64,000 nt of DNA from Paramoeba atlantica (lineage: Eukaryota > Discosea). Every line of letters begins with the position of its first letter. Within the stretch, counting starts at the first letter, position 1. Positions 21,085 through 31,346 of the stretch are shown here, one piece after another. A program made the translations under genes and the position numbers. The stretch spans positions 124,001 through 188,000 of the forward strand of contig CDRNVI010000148.1 in the NCBI GenBank assembly GCA_977017575.1, in the 5' to 3' direction. The notes below the pieces were generated by a model, which saw nothing but the letters and a program-made list of their open reading frames with translations, did not search any database and was not told the origin of the DNA.

Positions 21085-22239
21085 ATGTCGTTCTTCTGTT
21101 TTTCTCTTTTTCGTTGTTCTCTCCCCCCCTTTTTTTTCTCTCTCCTCTTGTTGAGTGGTTTTCCTCTATTTTCTTCTTCCTTCGAATGTCAATCTCGCTA
21201 TCCAATTCAAAACCCTCTTCTCAGTGTTGTTTTTACAACACAAGGTGGGACTTTCGGAGAACTCCCCTCTGATAAACCTGAGCAACTGAAAGCAGGGAGA
21301 AACACTTTCCGGTTCCTTCGTCAAATTTGGTGGCTCACTGAATGTTCCAAGAGATTTAATGTCCCAATGGAAATTGTTGTTGTTGATTGGCCTGTGGAAA
21401 AAGAGACCCCAGAGCGTGAACGAATTCTAAAAGCGCTGGTCAGAGAAAACGAAACGATTCCCAATTCTGTTCAACAACTTCGGATTCTCGAAGCACCCAA
21501 AGAGTTTACAAAGTTATCTGAAAAATCTCTCCCAGTTTTGGAGTACACAGGAAAAAATGTGGGAGCAAGAAGAGCGTTGGGGAAGTTTATTTTATTGGGT
21601 GGGACTGACTCTCTTCCACATGAAGGTATCTTTCAGTTTATTTCACAACATCCAGAGAATATCACAGGATGTATTGGCGCATACAGACAAGTTTACCATG
21701 AAGGATTTTTTCCATCTCGTCCATGGGACTTTCATCAATTTGTTGAATGGCGAGATTCACCAACAACTCAGTGGATTTCGTCCCAAATGAAAGCTAATCC
21801 TCAAGTCTACGATCCTCAAACACCACCAACACCAATCCTCTCCCAAAAACCTCATTGGAATGCAGCAGGAGATTTCACCCTGTGTACGCGTCCTGCTCTT
21901 GCGAAAATCGGTGGTTATCCTGAAACTCCCAATCGAAATCATGTGGATACTGCGTTGCTCAAATATGCAAAGCACTGTTCAGTCAAGTTACAAGTTTTTC
22001 ATCGCTCTCTTTCATGTTTTCATCAACCACACTCAAAAACAGTTTCATCTCCTCACGGAGTCCGCCCCAATTACATAAAAACTTGCCCAAAACCTCATGT
22101 CTGGGGATTTCCAGAAACAAAAATCAAAGAGATTCTCTTTTCCAATGGGAAGAAAGAATTATTCTCAAAAGACTGTGTCCCAAACAATTTCCTTGAACCC
22201 AACGAAGAAATTACAACCACAACCACAACAACCATATGA
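21085..22239 (+). CDS. Secreted glycosyltransferase-like protein, copy B
   Basis: 384 aa, single exon, ATG 21085, 163 bp after copy A on the same strand. Signal sequence PPFFFSLLLLSGFPLFSS. All family blocks of copy A are kept (RYPIQNPLLSVVFTTQGGTF, RQIWWLTECSKRFNVPMEIV, KFILLGGTDSLPHEGIFQFI, PENITGCIGAYRQ, HWNAAGDFTLCTRPAL, SLSCFHQPH). Many DNA segments are almost identical between the copies, while the region around residues 215-255 and the C-terminal tail differ. The tail ends in a run of seven Thr, a possible O-glycosylation or low-complexity extension absent from copy A. Intact frame. Function inferred as for copy A. Confidence 0.6.
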   Translation: MSFFCFSLFRCSLPPFFFSLLLLSGFPLFSSSFECQSRYPIQNPLLSVVFTTQGGTFGELPSDKPEQLKAGRNTFRFLRQIWWLTECSKRFNVPMEIVVVDWPVEKETPERERILKALVRENETIPNSVQQLRILEAPKEFTKLSEKSLPVLEYTGKNVGARRALGKFILLGGTDSLPHEGIFQFISQHPENITGCIGAYRQVYHEGFFPSRPWDFHQFVEWRDSPTTQWISSQMKANPQVYDPQTPPTPILSQKPHWNAAGDFTLCTRPALAKIGGYPETPNRNHVDTALLKYAKHCSVKLQVFHRSLSCFHQPHSKTVSSPHGVRPNYIKTCPKPHVWGFPETKIKEILFSNGKKELFSKDCVPNNFLEPNEEITTTTTTTI

Positions 22240-22862
22240 TTACCTAAAATTCAAAAAACAAAAACTAAAACTAAAAAAGAAAATTATCTTCGAAAGAAAA
22301 ACTCTTCATTCGAACTTATTCAAAAAGGAATTTTGAGGGGGGTTAGGGGGATGAGGTCATTAGCATTCGGCCACAGCAGCACACCCACTCAAAATGTGGG
22401 GGGATGTGTGCGATTTGGTTCTCGAATGTCCCAATTCAAACTCGGTTCTTCGAATATCCAGGATGGGGTGAATATGAGGGAGTGGAAACAAGAGGTTGAA
22501 CAGGATAGTAATCTCTCAATTCCTCGCGATAGTGAAAAGGTTGGGGTTGATGATGAGACCCACCGGAATCACGGCGCTCACCACCATAACGAGATGATTC
22601 CAGAGTTTGGACTGGGAGACGTGACGGAGCATAAAACAAAGGCATAATAAATCGTTAAGATTATGTGTGTAAACGTAAGCCACACAAAAATCTGAAGTTT
22701 GCAGTAATCCTTCTGCGTTCAACTGGTGAACAACGAAAAAAAGAAAAAGAAAAAGAAACGGATGACGTGGATGGATGATGACGTCATCTTTCTTTCACCG
22801 AAATTTCATTTTTCATTTGCCGTTGCAGTGCATTCAAAAGTTTCGAAAAAAGTCTCTTCCTT
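22240..22862. other. Intergenic stretch with a GC-richer unannotated block
   Basis: Separates copy B and the ubiquitin-like gene. The part 22,335-22,650 is GC-richer than its surroundings, lacks the usual homopolymer tracts and carries one possible small - strand ORF (listed). A non-coding RNA is an alternative, but I cannot fold it to a known class. Confidence 0.35.
22436..22645 (-). CDS. Possible 69-aa Tyr/Pro/His-rich protein
   Basis: ATG at 22643-22645. The peptide is rich in Tyr, Pro, His and Ser (RYGGERRDSGGSHHQPQPFH, STPSYSPHPGYSKNRV) and has no domain I recognise. The composition is unlike the phenylalanine/lysine shadows of this genome, which is the only argument for coding. The opposite strand is also open from a TTG at 22333 to 22647, which weakens the case. 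No neighbour suggests a role. Confidence 0.25.
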   Translation of the reverse strand: MPLFYAPSRLPVQTLESSRYGGERRDSGGSHHQPQPFHYREELRDYYPVQPLVSTPSYSPHPGYSKNRV

Positions 22863-23117
22863 ATGTTTCGTCTCTTCATCAAAATCCTCACCAATGGTGA
22901 GCAAACAGAAACTCTCATCGTGAGCGTCGATGCTGATAAAAAAATTGAAGCATTAAAAGCGATTATTGAGAAAAACGGGGGTCCTCCGGTCCCTCTCCAG
23001 CGCCTGATCTTTGCTGGAAGAGAGCTTTTGAACGAAGACAAAGTTTCTGACTATCTTATCAAAGAATCGACAATCCATTTAGTAATTCAGCAAGGCCCAA
23101 AATCGGCAGTGAAATAG
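22863..23117 (+). CDS. Single-domain ubiquitin-like protein without terminal Gly-Gly
   Basis: 84 aa, single exon, ATG 22863. The beta-grasp pattern of ubiquitin is followed throughout: MFRLFIKILTNGEQTETLIV, then IEALKAIIEKNGGPPVPLQRL, IFAGRELLNEDKVSDYLIKE, STIHLVIQQGPKSAVK. The LQRLIFAGRELL segment keeps the hydrophobic patch region around ubiquitin Ile44, but the C-terminus is QQGPKSAVK with no RGG, so it cannot be conjugated like ubiquitin as read. A GT...TTTTTTTTGCAG pattern after the stop (23,118-23,194) leaves open a 3' UTR intron or an alternative end. It could be a stand-alone UBL adaptor. An E2-like gene lies about 400 bp away on the other strand. Confidence 0.8.
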   Translation: MFRLFIKILTNGEQTETLIVSVDADKKIEALKAIIEKNGGPPVPLQRLIFAGRELLNEDKVSDYLIKESTIHLVIQQGPKSAVK

Positions 23118-23388
23118 TGACTTTGATCTCTGTGGTTTTGATCTTCTTTTTCTCCCCAAACACCAAACAGTATTTGTTTATTTTTTTTTGCAGGTTTGGC
23201 AGAATCATCTCGTTGTCAAAGTGAACACGAACAAGAGTGACTCTTTTCCAAGGAGAATGAGCGAAGGTCATCTCGTGATCTTTGAAGGTTTGCTGTGGGG
23301 CAAAAAAAAACGTTGTGGTTGAGAATGGTAATCCCCTTTTTTTTTCTTCAATCTTTTGTTTCACTTCATCTCTGGTGAAGCCGATCAT
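23059..23388 (-). CDS. Possible 109-aa protein convergent with the ubiquitin-like gene
   Basis: Open from ATG 23386-23388 (MIGFTRDEVKQKIEEKKRGL) to 23059, overlapping the end of the ubiquitin-like ORF by about 59 bp. The first 60 residues have a mixed, coding-like composition (TFKDHEMTFAHSPWKRVTLV). The + strand is also open here after TTTGCAG (GTTTGGCAGAATC...), so it may instead be a 3' exon on the + strand. I cannot decide. Confidence 0.25.
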   Translation of the reverse strand: MIGFTRDEVKQKIEEKKRGLPFSTTTFFFAPQQTFKDHEMTFAHSPWKRVTLVRVHFDNEMILPNLQKKINKYCLVFGEKKKIKTTEIKVTISLPILGLAELLNGLSIL

Positions 23389-23524
23389 CAAACTCCCAAT
23401 CAAAAAATCCCCTCATTCAAAACGAAAAGCCTGATGATTACTTCCCACGCCACAAAATGGCCCCACAAAAGAAAAAAACCAAAACCAAAAATTTTGATCG
23501 TCATTTCTCAATAATAAGAAAGAT

Positions 23525-24448
23525 TTAATTTTGAAATAAATTGAATAAAAATAAATTGGGAAGATAAGAAAACCATAAAGATGAGAGAGAAGATGAGAGA
23601 GAAAACCATAAAGATGAGAGAAAAAAAAGTTTTTCACTCAACCAATCCACTGAACTGAAACCCACACCAACAAACCACCCTTCTTCCCAAACAAAATAGA
23701 GAATAACCAACAAAAAAACCAAGGCAACAAAAGTAAAAAAGAAACGCCGAGGGAAATGTTGCCAAAATGAGTGTTGCTCATCAACTTTCTCATTATTATT
23801 CACAAAACGTTGGACCCATTCTCCACCTGTGTCGCATTCCCAAACCCAAACTTTCCCTTTTTTTTCATTTGTCAAGAGGTGGGAAGCACCCTCAGCCACA
23901 AGAACAACTTCATTTTTTTTCAATGGAGGCAATATTTGAGAGCGTGGATATTGATAACCACAAACAACACCACCGACAATTGATTGGCGAACCAACAAAG
24001 CGAATTTGTTTGGTTCCCGAGGGCAATCGCAGTTCATTGGAGAGAGGAGATTGGGGTGATACAAGAACCACAGCATCCCATGAGCATAATCAGTGATTCT
24101 GAGATATTCATTCTCTTCAGAGAGAAGGGAGAAGCAAATTGAAGTCCCTGCGACATTGGGATGAAAGATCTTATTCCAAAAGGTCAATCGCGGCTTCTCA
24201 GATGGGTATTGTTTCGATAAATTCATCTTGACCTCATAAAACCCATCTTTGTACAAACCATCATTGGGAGTTAAAGTAATCATCAACTCAAACGGATTGT
24301 CGTCAACCATCGAAACTTTGACTTGGTCTTCCGAAAAAGAGTATGAGTTAAACTCTTTCAATTCCCTCATAATATGACGAGCTGCATTTCCTTGTTCGTT
24401 GGGTTTAGGTTCCCTCTTTTTCGTAATTCGCTTGAAACGTCGACCCAT
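23525..24448 (-). CDS. Membrane-anchored ubiquitin-conjugating E2-like protein
   Basis: 307 aa, single exon, ATG 24446-24448. Residues about 20-150 form a UBC fold: ARHIMRELKEFNSYSFSEDQ, FELMITLTPNDGLYKDGFYE, YPSEKPRLTFWNKIFHPNV, then GTSICFSLLSEENEYLRITD, with Cys105 in the active-site position, and YHPNLLSPMNCDCPREPN. The Asn of the usual HPN triad is kept. After it comes an unassigned segment (residues 160-230, GKVWVWECDTGGEWVQRF), then a hydrophobic helix FFFTFVALVFLLVILYFVW (about 236-254), which suggests ER-type tail anchoring. The helix is followed by about 50 further hydrophobic/Ser-rich residues whose authenticity is doubtful because the reading enters low-complexity DNA. ERAD-type E2s (UBE2J family) are the membrane-anchored comparison; the fold segment also resembles UBE2M/UBE2F. 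Confidence 0.7.
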   Translation of the reverse strand: MGRRFKRITKKREPKPNEQGNAARHIMRELKEFNSYSFSEDQVKVSMVDDNPFELMITLTPNDGLYKDGFYEVKMNLSKQYPSEKPRLTFWNKIFHPNVAGTSICFSLLSEENEYLRITDYAHGMLWFLYHPNLLSPMNCDCPREPNKFALLVRQSIVGGVVCGYQYPRSQILPPLKKNEVVLVAEGASHLLTNEKKGKVWVWECDTGGEWVQRFVNNNEKVDEQHSFWQHFPRRFFFTFVALVFLLVILYFVWEEGWFVGVGFSSVDWLSEKLFFLSSLWFSLSSSLSSLWFSYLPNLFLFNLFQN

Positions 24449-24801
24449 TAGGGATGATAAAAAAAGATACCGTTGGTTCCAGAAAAAAAAAAAGAAAAGA
24501 GGAGGAAAACATTGTCTTTGATGCTCTGATTCTCCTTCAACGAAAAGACAAAAGCTCCACGTCTCAAACGTGTTCGACGAAACAAATTAGCACACACAAA
24601 ATCAACTAAACTTTTTATGACCAAATTTAGGGAAAATGTGCATTATTACTTCACTCATTCCCGCCCATTTTCTTTTCACATTTTGAAATTTTTATTCTTA
24701 TTTGACAGTCAAATTTTTTTTTTTGAGGATTCACCACCCCAACACATTCAATTTTAATATTTTTCTCTTCTTATGATTTTTTTTCGTCAATCTTCTCAAT
24801 C
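24449..24801. other. Upstream region of the E2-like gene / 3' flank of the RhoGAP gene
   Basis: Both flanking genes are on the - strand, so this is the E2 promoter and the RhoGAP 3' flank. AT-rich with no ORF. TTTTTATGACC and TTCACATTTTG tracts are seen but no clear element. Confidence 0.4.
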
Positions 24802-27796
24802 TTAAGGAGGATCGCATGGTTCAACGTAAGTTCCAGGAATAAATCCCTTGTTATCACCAAGTAGGACCTACAAAAGAAATAACAACAATCAAAATCCAAT
24901 AGATTCAAAGACGAATGACCACTATCTTTTTTCAACAGAAAAAAAAAATCACAAAAAAAAAAAAATGACCTCCATCCATCCACCAGGAAACCTCCTCAAA
25001 ACTCGCATTTGATCACCCTCATTAAAACTCAACTCCGGTGTGTCTGGTGTCTTTGTGAAACTAAACATGGCCAATACCCAGTCCCCTTTCTCTTTATTGC
25101 TTCCCTCTTCTTTCGTTCCCTCTTTTTTCGTTTCCTCTTTTTTCGGTTCTTCTATCTTCGTTTCTTCTTTCTTTGTTTCTTCTTTCTGCTGAACCTCCTC
25201 TTCTTTTTTCGTCTCTGCTGTACTCTCACCACTTAACCTGCTAGCCACCATTTTTTGTTGCACCTCAACCCCATTCTTTTCATCTTGTTGAAATTGGCCA
25301 AATTGTTTCTGATAAAAAGAAATAAATAAATAAATTCTCAAAGGAAACGACGATCAAAGAAAAGAGGGAAAACAAAAAATGTGTCTTACTTGGTAAGCCC
25401 CTGGTTGAATCATTTGACTTGCACGATTTTGTTTTGCGAGTTTCAACATCTTCTCAAATTCAGGATTTGCCGCTTTCCCAGAACCTCTCGGACTCGCTCC
25501 AACTTTTGCCACAGCAATCCCTTTCGCAAGACTGGCGGCCCCCCTCGGGGAAGGAGATTCGCTTCCAGAACTTCCTGCTTCTCCATCCTTCTTCTTCAGA
25601 GGAACATTAAAAACTTCTGTATACGAAACAGGGAAATGTCCATATTTCCCATTTAACTTCCCAGTCCACCATCCTCCTTCTTTTCCTTTCTTCCATACAA
25701 CAATGACCTCTCCTCTTTTAAAAGAAAGGACATTCTGTTTCTCTGGTGGTGGTTTGAAATCCCATTTTGCTCGACAGACTAATCTTGTTGCCCCTTCCCC
25801 TGATGATCTCTGCCAAAGTAAAAAAATAATATTAAAAGAAGGAAAAAATGAATGAGATTCTTTTTGAGAAAAACCACCAACAATAAATAAAAAAAACACA
25901 TCCAAAAAAAGACTTCAAAAATTTGGGGAGAAAAAAAGAGGAAATAAAAAATCACCTGTGATGGAATCGAACTCTCCCCACCAAGAGGCTGAGTTGCATT
26001 TCGAGCCAAAGGACTTGAATTCCTTAGTTGTTGTTGTTGTTGTTGTTGTGAATCTGAAGGTGTTGATGAAGCTGATGGGAGCGATGGCGGCAACGATTGT
26101 GGAATGTGCGACATATTTCGAGGAATAGTTTTCTCTGAAGGGGGGATAGAAGTGGGTGATAAAGATGCTGAGTGTCGGGATGCAGTTGTTGGTTGAGAAG
26201 CTGAAAGTGTTAACAAATTTGGCGGAGGTATTGTTGGCTGTTGTGGAAGAACAGGCTGTGGTAATTGCTGAACTGGTGATGATGAGGGTTGTTCTGGAGG
26301 AGGAGGTTGTTCTGTTAGTTCTGAGGGGGAAGGTTGTTCACGTTGTGATTGTTGGGATAATTCAGGTGATAGAGATTGAGATGATTCTTGTGTTGTTTCA
26401 TCTTGCTCATTTTGTGTTTTCTCTTGATATTCTTGAGCACCTTCCACTTGACTAGCATCAAACTCAATTTCTTCCGCATAATCACTTTGAAACCAACCCC
26501 ATCGCCGATTATTCAACAGTATTGTCGGAACAGGAGATGATTCAGTATTTTTTGCATCTACATAATATTCTCCAAACCAAAAACCTTCCTTATCTCCTTC
26601 CCTTTGGAGGACACCAAGAATCATTCCAGCAGAGAAAGAGATTTCATCAAAGAGTTCAGCTTCAAAGTCCCAAAGACCACGAACATAGAACAACGCTTCC
26701 TGTCTTGGTGGTTCCACTAATTGGGGGTGTTGTTGAACCGCCATCTCACTACTACTTTGTAATGTTTGTGTTCCTCCTGTTGTATCAACCGTGGTGGTGG
26801 TGGTGGTGGTGGTGGGTGTTGTTCCTGAGGGGGGAGGAAGATCAAAAGTCGCTGGGGGTTGACTAGTAGTGTTATCATTCGCTCCCCCTTCTTCCCTCAT
26901 TTCATCTTCTACATCTTTTCCTTCAAAAATTTCGTCATAATCAATGATAATCAGCTCTACGAGGCTATTTGTCTGATTCATATCTGTCATCATCGATTCG
27001 TGATTCTCTGACTTTGCTCGAAGGAGTGTGGGAGAAAACACAATCGAAAGGTTCGATGCTTTCATCATATTCACTTCGCGTTGGTCATGAATTAGCTTCA
27101 ACAAATGAACAAAAGCTTTCAGGAGAGCGTAATTTCCAGGAGGGAGCAATTCAATCACTTTTCGAAGACACGAGATCCGGTTTGATCGAAGTGGAACAGA
27201 TCCACCAGCAAGAAAACAATCATAAAGCTCGAACGTACATACAGGGTCAGATAACTCACGAAGGAATAACTTTAAACAACCGCTGACACAATGCGGTTCA
27301 AGAATTTCGAAAATATTGACATCTTCACCTAAAGATTCATTTTCAAGAGAATCAATTTTTTTTTGTCTTTTCAAAAAAAAAAAAAAAGAAAAAAGCAAAA
27401 AAGGATTCAAACCTCGGTCAAATCGCTCTTTTAGTGCTTTCACACGAGCAACAGAACCCGAAACTCGAAAAATACCCTCTAAATCCAAGGCTGTAAATTG
27501 AAAAATTATGAGAAAACTTTTTTTTTCCTTCTTTGGAGAGATATCTTTTTGTCTTTTTCCCTTTTTTGAGATATTTTTTTGAATCTTTCTCCCTCTTTTG
27601 TAATTTCTACTCGACCCTCTCGTTTCTGTGTGATGTGAGCCTTTTTCAAAAAAAAAAAAAAAAGAAAACCTTTTTCCTCCAAATAAGCACAGCATTTTGT
27701 AAAGAGAGGAGGAAGGTGTTCATTTTCAGGATTAAAGATAGCTTCCTCAACTGGAAACTTACCTTTCTTTTTCTTTCCTCCTTTTCCTTTAAACAT
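24802..27796 (-). CDS. RhoGAP protein with three SH3 domains
   Basis: Turns off Rho/Rac GTPases. ATG 27794-27796 (MFKGKGGKKKKGKFPVEEAI), stop 24802-24804. The RhoGAP domain spans exons 1-3: PPLFTKCCAYLEEK, then LEGIFRVSGSVARVKAL with the catalytic arginine finger in GIFRVSG, CLKLFLRELSDPV, MKASNLSIVFSPTLLR. SH3-1 is YVRGLWDFEAELFDEISFSA to WGWFQSDYAEEI. A long Pro/Ser/Gln-rich linker with a Thr run and a CAG-type Gln run follows. SH3-2 (about 25,790-25,600) is RAKWDFKPPPEKQNVLSFKR to GHFPVSYTEV. A Lys/Glu tandem region (EETKKEETKIEEPKKEETKK) precedes SH3-3 (VLAMFSFTKTPDTPELSFNE to GFIPGTYVEP), split by the last intron. The likely substrates are Rac-type GTPases such as those at 8.8-10.3 kb; this is inference. 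Confidence 0.9.
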
Positions 27797-28056
27797 GTTT
27801 ACGGAATCTCTTTTCTTTCTCTCTTCTTCTCTTCTCTTCTCCCCCTCTTCACCACGAAAAAAAACAAAACCAAAAAAACAAAAAACAGTAAAAATAGCCC
27901 CGACCAAAAGCCCAAAAAACTACGAAAAAAACCATACCTGATTTTTAAAGCAAACGTCATCAAATGTACCCAAACATGGATTTCCTTTTTTTGTCATTTT
28001 TCTGTTCTTAATTTTTTTCTTCGTTCGCTTTTTTTTTTTTTTCTTTGTCTTGCCAA
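27797..28056. promoter_or_regulatory. Divergent promoter RhoGAP / RBBP5
   Basis: 260 bp separate the two start codons. It contains a CTTTT-rich leader on the RBBP5 side and a long AAAACAAAACC tract; no TATA box is clear. Confidence 0.4.
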
Positions 28057-29814
28057 ATGACAAGCGTTCTGTCCATTTGCCCCGAGGTCATTGACCGGCG
28101 CTTGACCGAGGGACATGCAGTCTGCTCTTCATTTAATAGTCGAGGAACCCTTCTTTCTGGTTCTTCTTTTTTCTTTAATTTTTATCGAGAGAAAAATGCA
28201 AAAAAAAACACCTCGCCCCACAACAACACACAATTAAATGATCAAATTTCTTTGGACTGAGTTTTTCAATATTTGGAACAGTTGGTTGTCTTGATGGACG
28301 AATTATGATTTGGGACTTTGTGGTAATGGGAATGATGCGTGTTCTCATGGCTCATGTTCGTCCTATTACTTCTCTCTGTTGGTCCCGGAATAGTCGGAAG
28401 CTTCTTTCTTCTTCTGTTGATTGGAATGTTCTTGTTTGGGATGTTGAATCTGGTCAGGTTCTTCTTTATAAATCTATTTTTTGTGTGGTTTATTTTGTGA
28501 GTCGATATTTGTTCTCTTTTTTTGGTTATTCAACAGCAACCCTTCTCTATTCTCTGTTTGTTTTTTCATTTGGTTGATTTGTTTCTTGTTTTTTTTTTCA
28601 CTTAGGTCGAAAGAAAGTTCTGTTTTGATTCTCCTGTGTTATCAGCCGATTTTCACTCTCTTGGTCATTGTGCTCTTGTTTCTTCTTTTATGGAGGTTCT
28701 TTTTTACTTGCCAATTTTATCAGTCAAAAAAAAAGCACCCACTAATTCTTATTCTATCAGCCAGTACATATTCTCAATATCGAAAAAGGAGATAGAATTC
28801 AAGTTCCAATCATCCCAAAAGAAATTCCGAATTTTGATCCCACGATTGGTGTCCCTCTTTCTGATCTCCAATCGAACAAATGCGTAACCAATTTGATTTC
28901 CGCTTCTTTTAACCTGACTTGTGATCGAATTGTGACTGGAAATGGCAATGGGATTCTTGCTGTGTTTGAATTTGAGACGCTCAAGTTAGTTCATGTGTCA
29001 AAAATACCTGGAGGTGGGCCGATCAAAGCCATCCGGTTTAGTCCTCGAGGAAATTATTTTCTCCTAAACTCTGACAAAACAATGAAACTCTATCGTTCTG
29101 ATACTTATCAGTATATTAGAGACTTTAAAGTAAGAGATTTCAAATGGATTAATTATCTTTTTATTTTGTATTTTTTTTTTATGGCGGTGGGGGTGTGTGT
29201 GTGTGTGTTATTCTCGTAATAATGGTGTTTTTGTCTTACCATCAAAGAGAACAGGATCCAATTTACCACTTCCATTGGAGATCAGGAAACTTTAGTAATG
29301 ATGAAGAATTCGTGATTGCAGGATCGGCAGAGAAACCACTCCACAATATCTATGTTTGGAATATTGAAGGAATTCTCGAAAAAACATTGGAGGGTCCGCC
29401 TGAGGTTTGTCGTGTTTCTTTGAATAATTATTTTTTAAAGGGGATAAAAAAAACTAATAAAATTATTTTTGTTATGTTTTTATAATTTAGGGTGTGATGG
29501 ATTTAAAATGGCATCCAAAACGTCCTGTGATTGCTTCTTCTTCTGCGATGGGTGCTGTTTATATCTGGACTGTCCAACAAACTGAGAATTGGAGCGCTTT
29601 TGCCCCAGACTTTCAGGAACTTGAGGAAAATCAAATTTATATTGAAAAGGAAGATGAGTTTGATCTTGTGGATGAAAAGGAGAGCCTTTCTTCCAAAAAA
29701 GGGAAGGATGAGGTTGAGTATGAAAGTTTAGAAGAAGACGACGAAGATGGGGAGAATCCAGATGACGAGTTGTGGTTCCTTCCTCCGACGATCCCGAAAA
29801 TTTCTTTGACTTGA
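28057..29814 (+). CDS. RBBP5: RBBP5/Swd1 orthologue, WD40 subunit of COMPASS/MLL histone H3K4 methyltransferase
   Basis: Nuclear WD40 scaffold required for H3K4 methylation. ATG 28057 ([20 protein letters not shown]), stop 29812-29814, six exons. Exon 1 ends TCTG/GTTCTT; exon 2 gives [16 protein letters not shown] and [20 protein letters not shown], then [15 protein letters not shown]. Exon 3 is [18 protein letters not shown]. Exon 4 runs from [11 protein letters not shown] to YQYIRDFK (donor GTAAGA). Exon 5 contains [20 protein letters not shown], and exon 6 has [20 protein letters not shown]. The diagnostic RBBP5 post-propeller segment is present: [15 protein letters not shown], then an acidic [11 protein letters not shown] hinge used in the animal protein to contact ASH2L. 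The long animal C-terminal tail is absent; the protein ends soon after an acidic stretch. Confidence 0.93.
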
Positions 29815-29966
29815 GAGAAAAATTCTTTTTTTTTGGTGTTTTTGGTTTCTTTGGTGTGGATGAGTTTTCTTCTCGCTTTTTTTTTTGGGGGGGGGTGATG
29901 ATAGAACTCTCGCGAACCAATCTCTCTCTCTCTCTCGATGCCCGTTAGCTCGACTTTCTTCTCGTT

Positions 29967-31346
29967 TTAGTTTTCGTCGTCATCGTCGGATGGTAAGAGA
30001 TAGAAATCAACGAAACAAGTCTTTTTATCGTCCGTTGTTAACCTATTTCCAAACTTGTTAAAAAAGTGAGAGTCCAGAAGAAGAAGATGGGTGTTGTTTC
30101 ACTTACATGTGTTGAACACAAAGCATTCCTTTTTCATTCATTCGGATTTGAGTTTGGGTTGCTAATGTTCCCGCAGCTTTCACAGCAGGTTGAAAATGTT
30201 GGAGGCGGTATGTAAATTGTTGCGACTGTCGACAATCAAACTCTACGAACGCTTCTGAAGAGCTGGGAAACTGGATCTGTGGTGTATTTGTGTGAAGATA
30301 AAATTATTTTGAGAACAAAAAACAGAGGATTAAATTTTTTTGTGTAATCATTTAAGAAAGAGGAGTCGAAAAACTTTGAAGTAAAACCAACCTCAAAACT
30401 CCCATAAGCGCCACCAGTTGAAAATTGAAAGTGGGGATGATCAGGGGACATATAAACAGTTAACGTATCATTTGACCAATCCTGTTGTGTTGTGGGGTGT
30501 GTGAGAAAAGTTTCTTGTTGGTGGGGGGAGAGGGGGTTGTTCAAGAAAAAAGAGAGGAAATTACCAATTCCATGAGAGCTTCCTTTAAGATGTTGGCCTG
30601 TTTTTGGGAAAAAGAGATCAATCAAACAAACAAAAACTCAAAAAAAAAATTCAAGAATTAAAGGTTCAAACATGAAGGATGACTTTGTTATAAATTTCGA
30701 ATCTTCGAAAATCGGTCGAAAAAAACATCAAATCTTCACAATCAAACGTTCTCAAAGAGATTTCAGAGAGGACAGAATCTTCAGTCACTCTATTTTTTTT
30801 GGATAAGAAGAAAAAAAAAAAGGAAAAAAGAAAGACCTCTCGATCAAAAATAAATAAACGGAGAGATCAACATACGAGACTTTGAGGGGTTGACCATAAC
30901 CCTGGTAGTCCATGGAAATCATACCACTCGAGTGGGGTCCATAGATATTCAAACATGTCAACAAAATGGAAAGAGGAACTAAAAAAAAACCATCAATCTC
31001 TTTCATCCATCAGATTCTTTGTCAAAAAAGATTTTTCAAAAAAAAAGTACAAACTTTTGAATGGTCGAACTGTATCAGTAGCACGAAAAGAGGAGAAGAT
31101 TTCTTCACTCAAAGACAAGGAAGCTTGCCAAATGTGAGATTCTTCAACCACAAACCGAACCGTCTTGACACAAACATTTACGATGGCGATTTGATGTTTC
31201 TTGGCAAAGTGAAGATGTTGTAAAACTCCCTGAAGAATGCTCACTTTTTCCATTTGAAAAGCAAAAGAATCTTCATCTTCAAATTGAGAAGATGAGAGGG
31301 ACAAATAACTTTCGTCAGTGTCTCGAAAACTTTGTGAGGAAGACAT
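29967..31346 (-). CDS. RAD1: RAD1, subunit of the 9-1-1 DNA-damage checkpoint clamp
   Basis: PCNA-like clamp subunit that, with RAD9 and HUS1, marks damaged DNA and activates ATR-type signalling. ATG 31344-31346, stop 29967-29969, about seven exons. Visible segments in order: MEKVSILQGVLQHLHFAKKH, VRFVVEESHIWQASLSLSEE, then PLSILLTCLNIYGPHSSGMI and SMDYQGYGQPLKV (about 30,985-30,875), LRTFDCEDLMFFSTDFRR (about 30,750), ANILKEALMEL (about 30,600), TLTVYMSPDHPHFQFSTGGA (about 30,470), VEFDCRQSQQFTYRLQHFQP and IRMNEKGMLCVQHM (about 30,210-30,105). The last exon is KKTCFVDFYLLPSDDDDEN. These match the RAD1 family through its end, including the acidic C-terminus. The penultimate intron begins with a canonical GTAAGT. 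Confidence 0.92.

Noticed and set aside
26156-26455. + strand Val/Leu-rich ORF opposite the RhoGAP linker
   Set aside because: Antisense shadow of the Gln/Pro/Ser-rich linker; the - strand has clear RhoGAP and SH3 domains.
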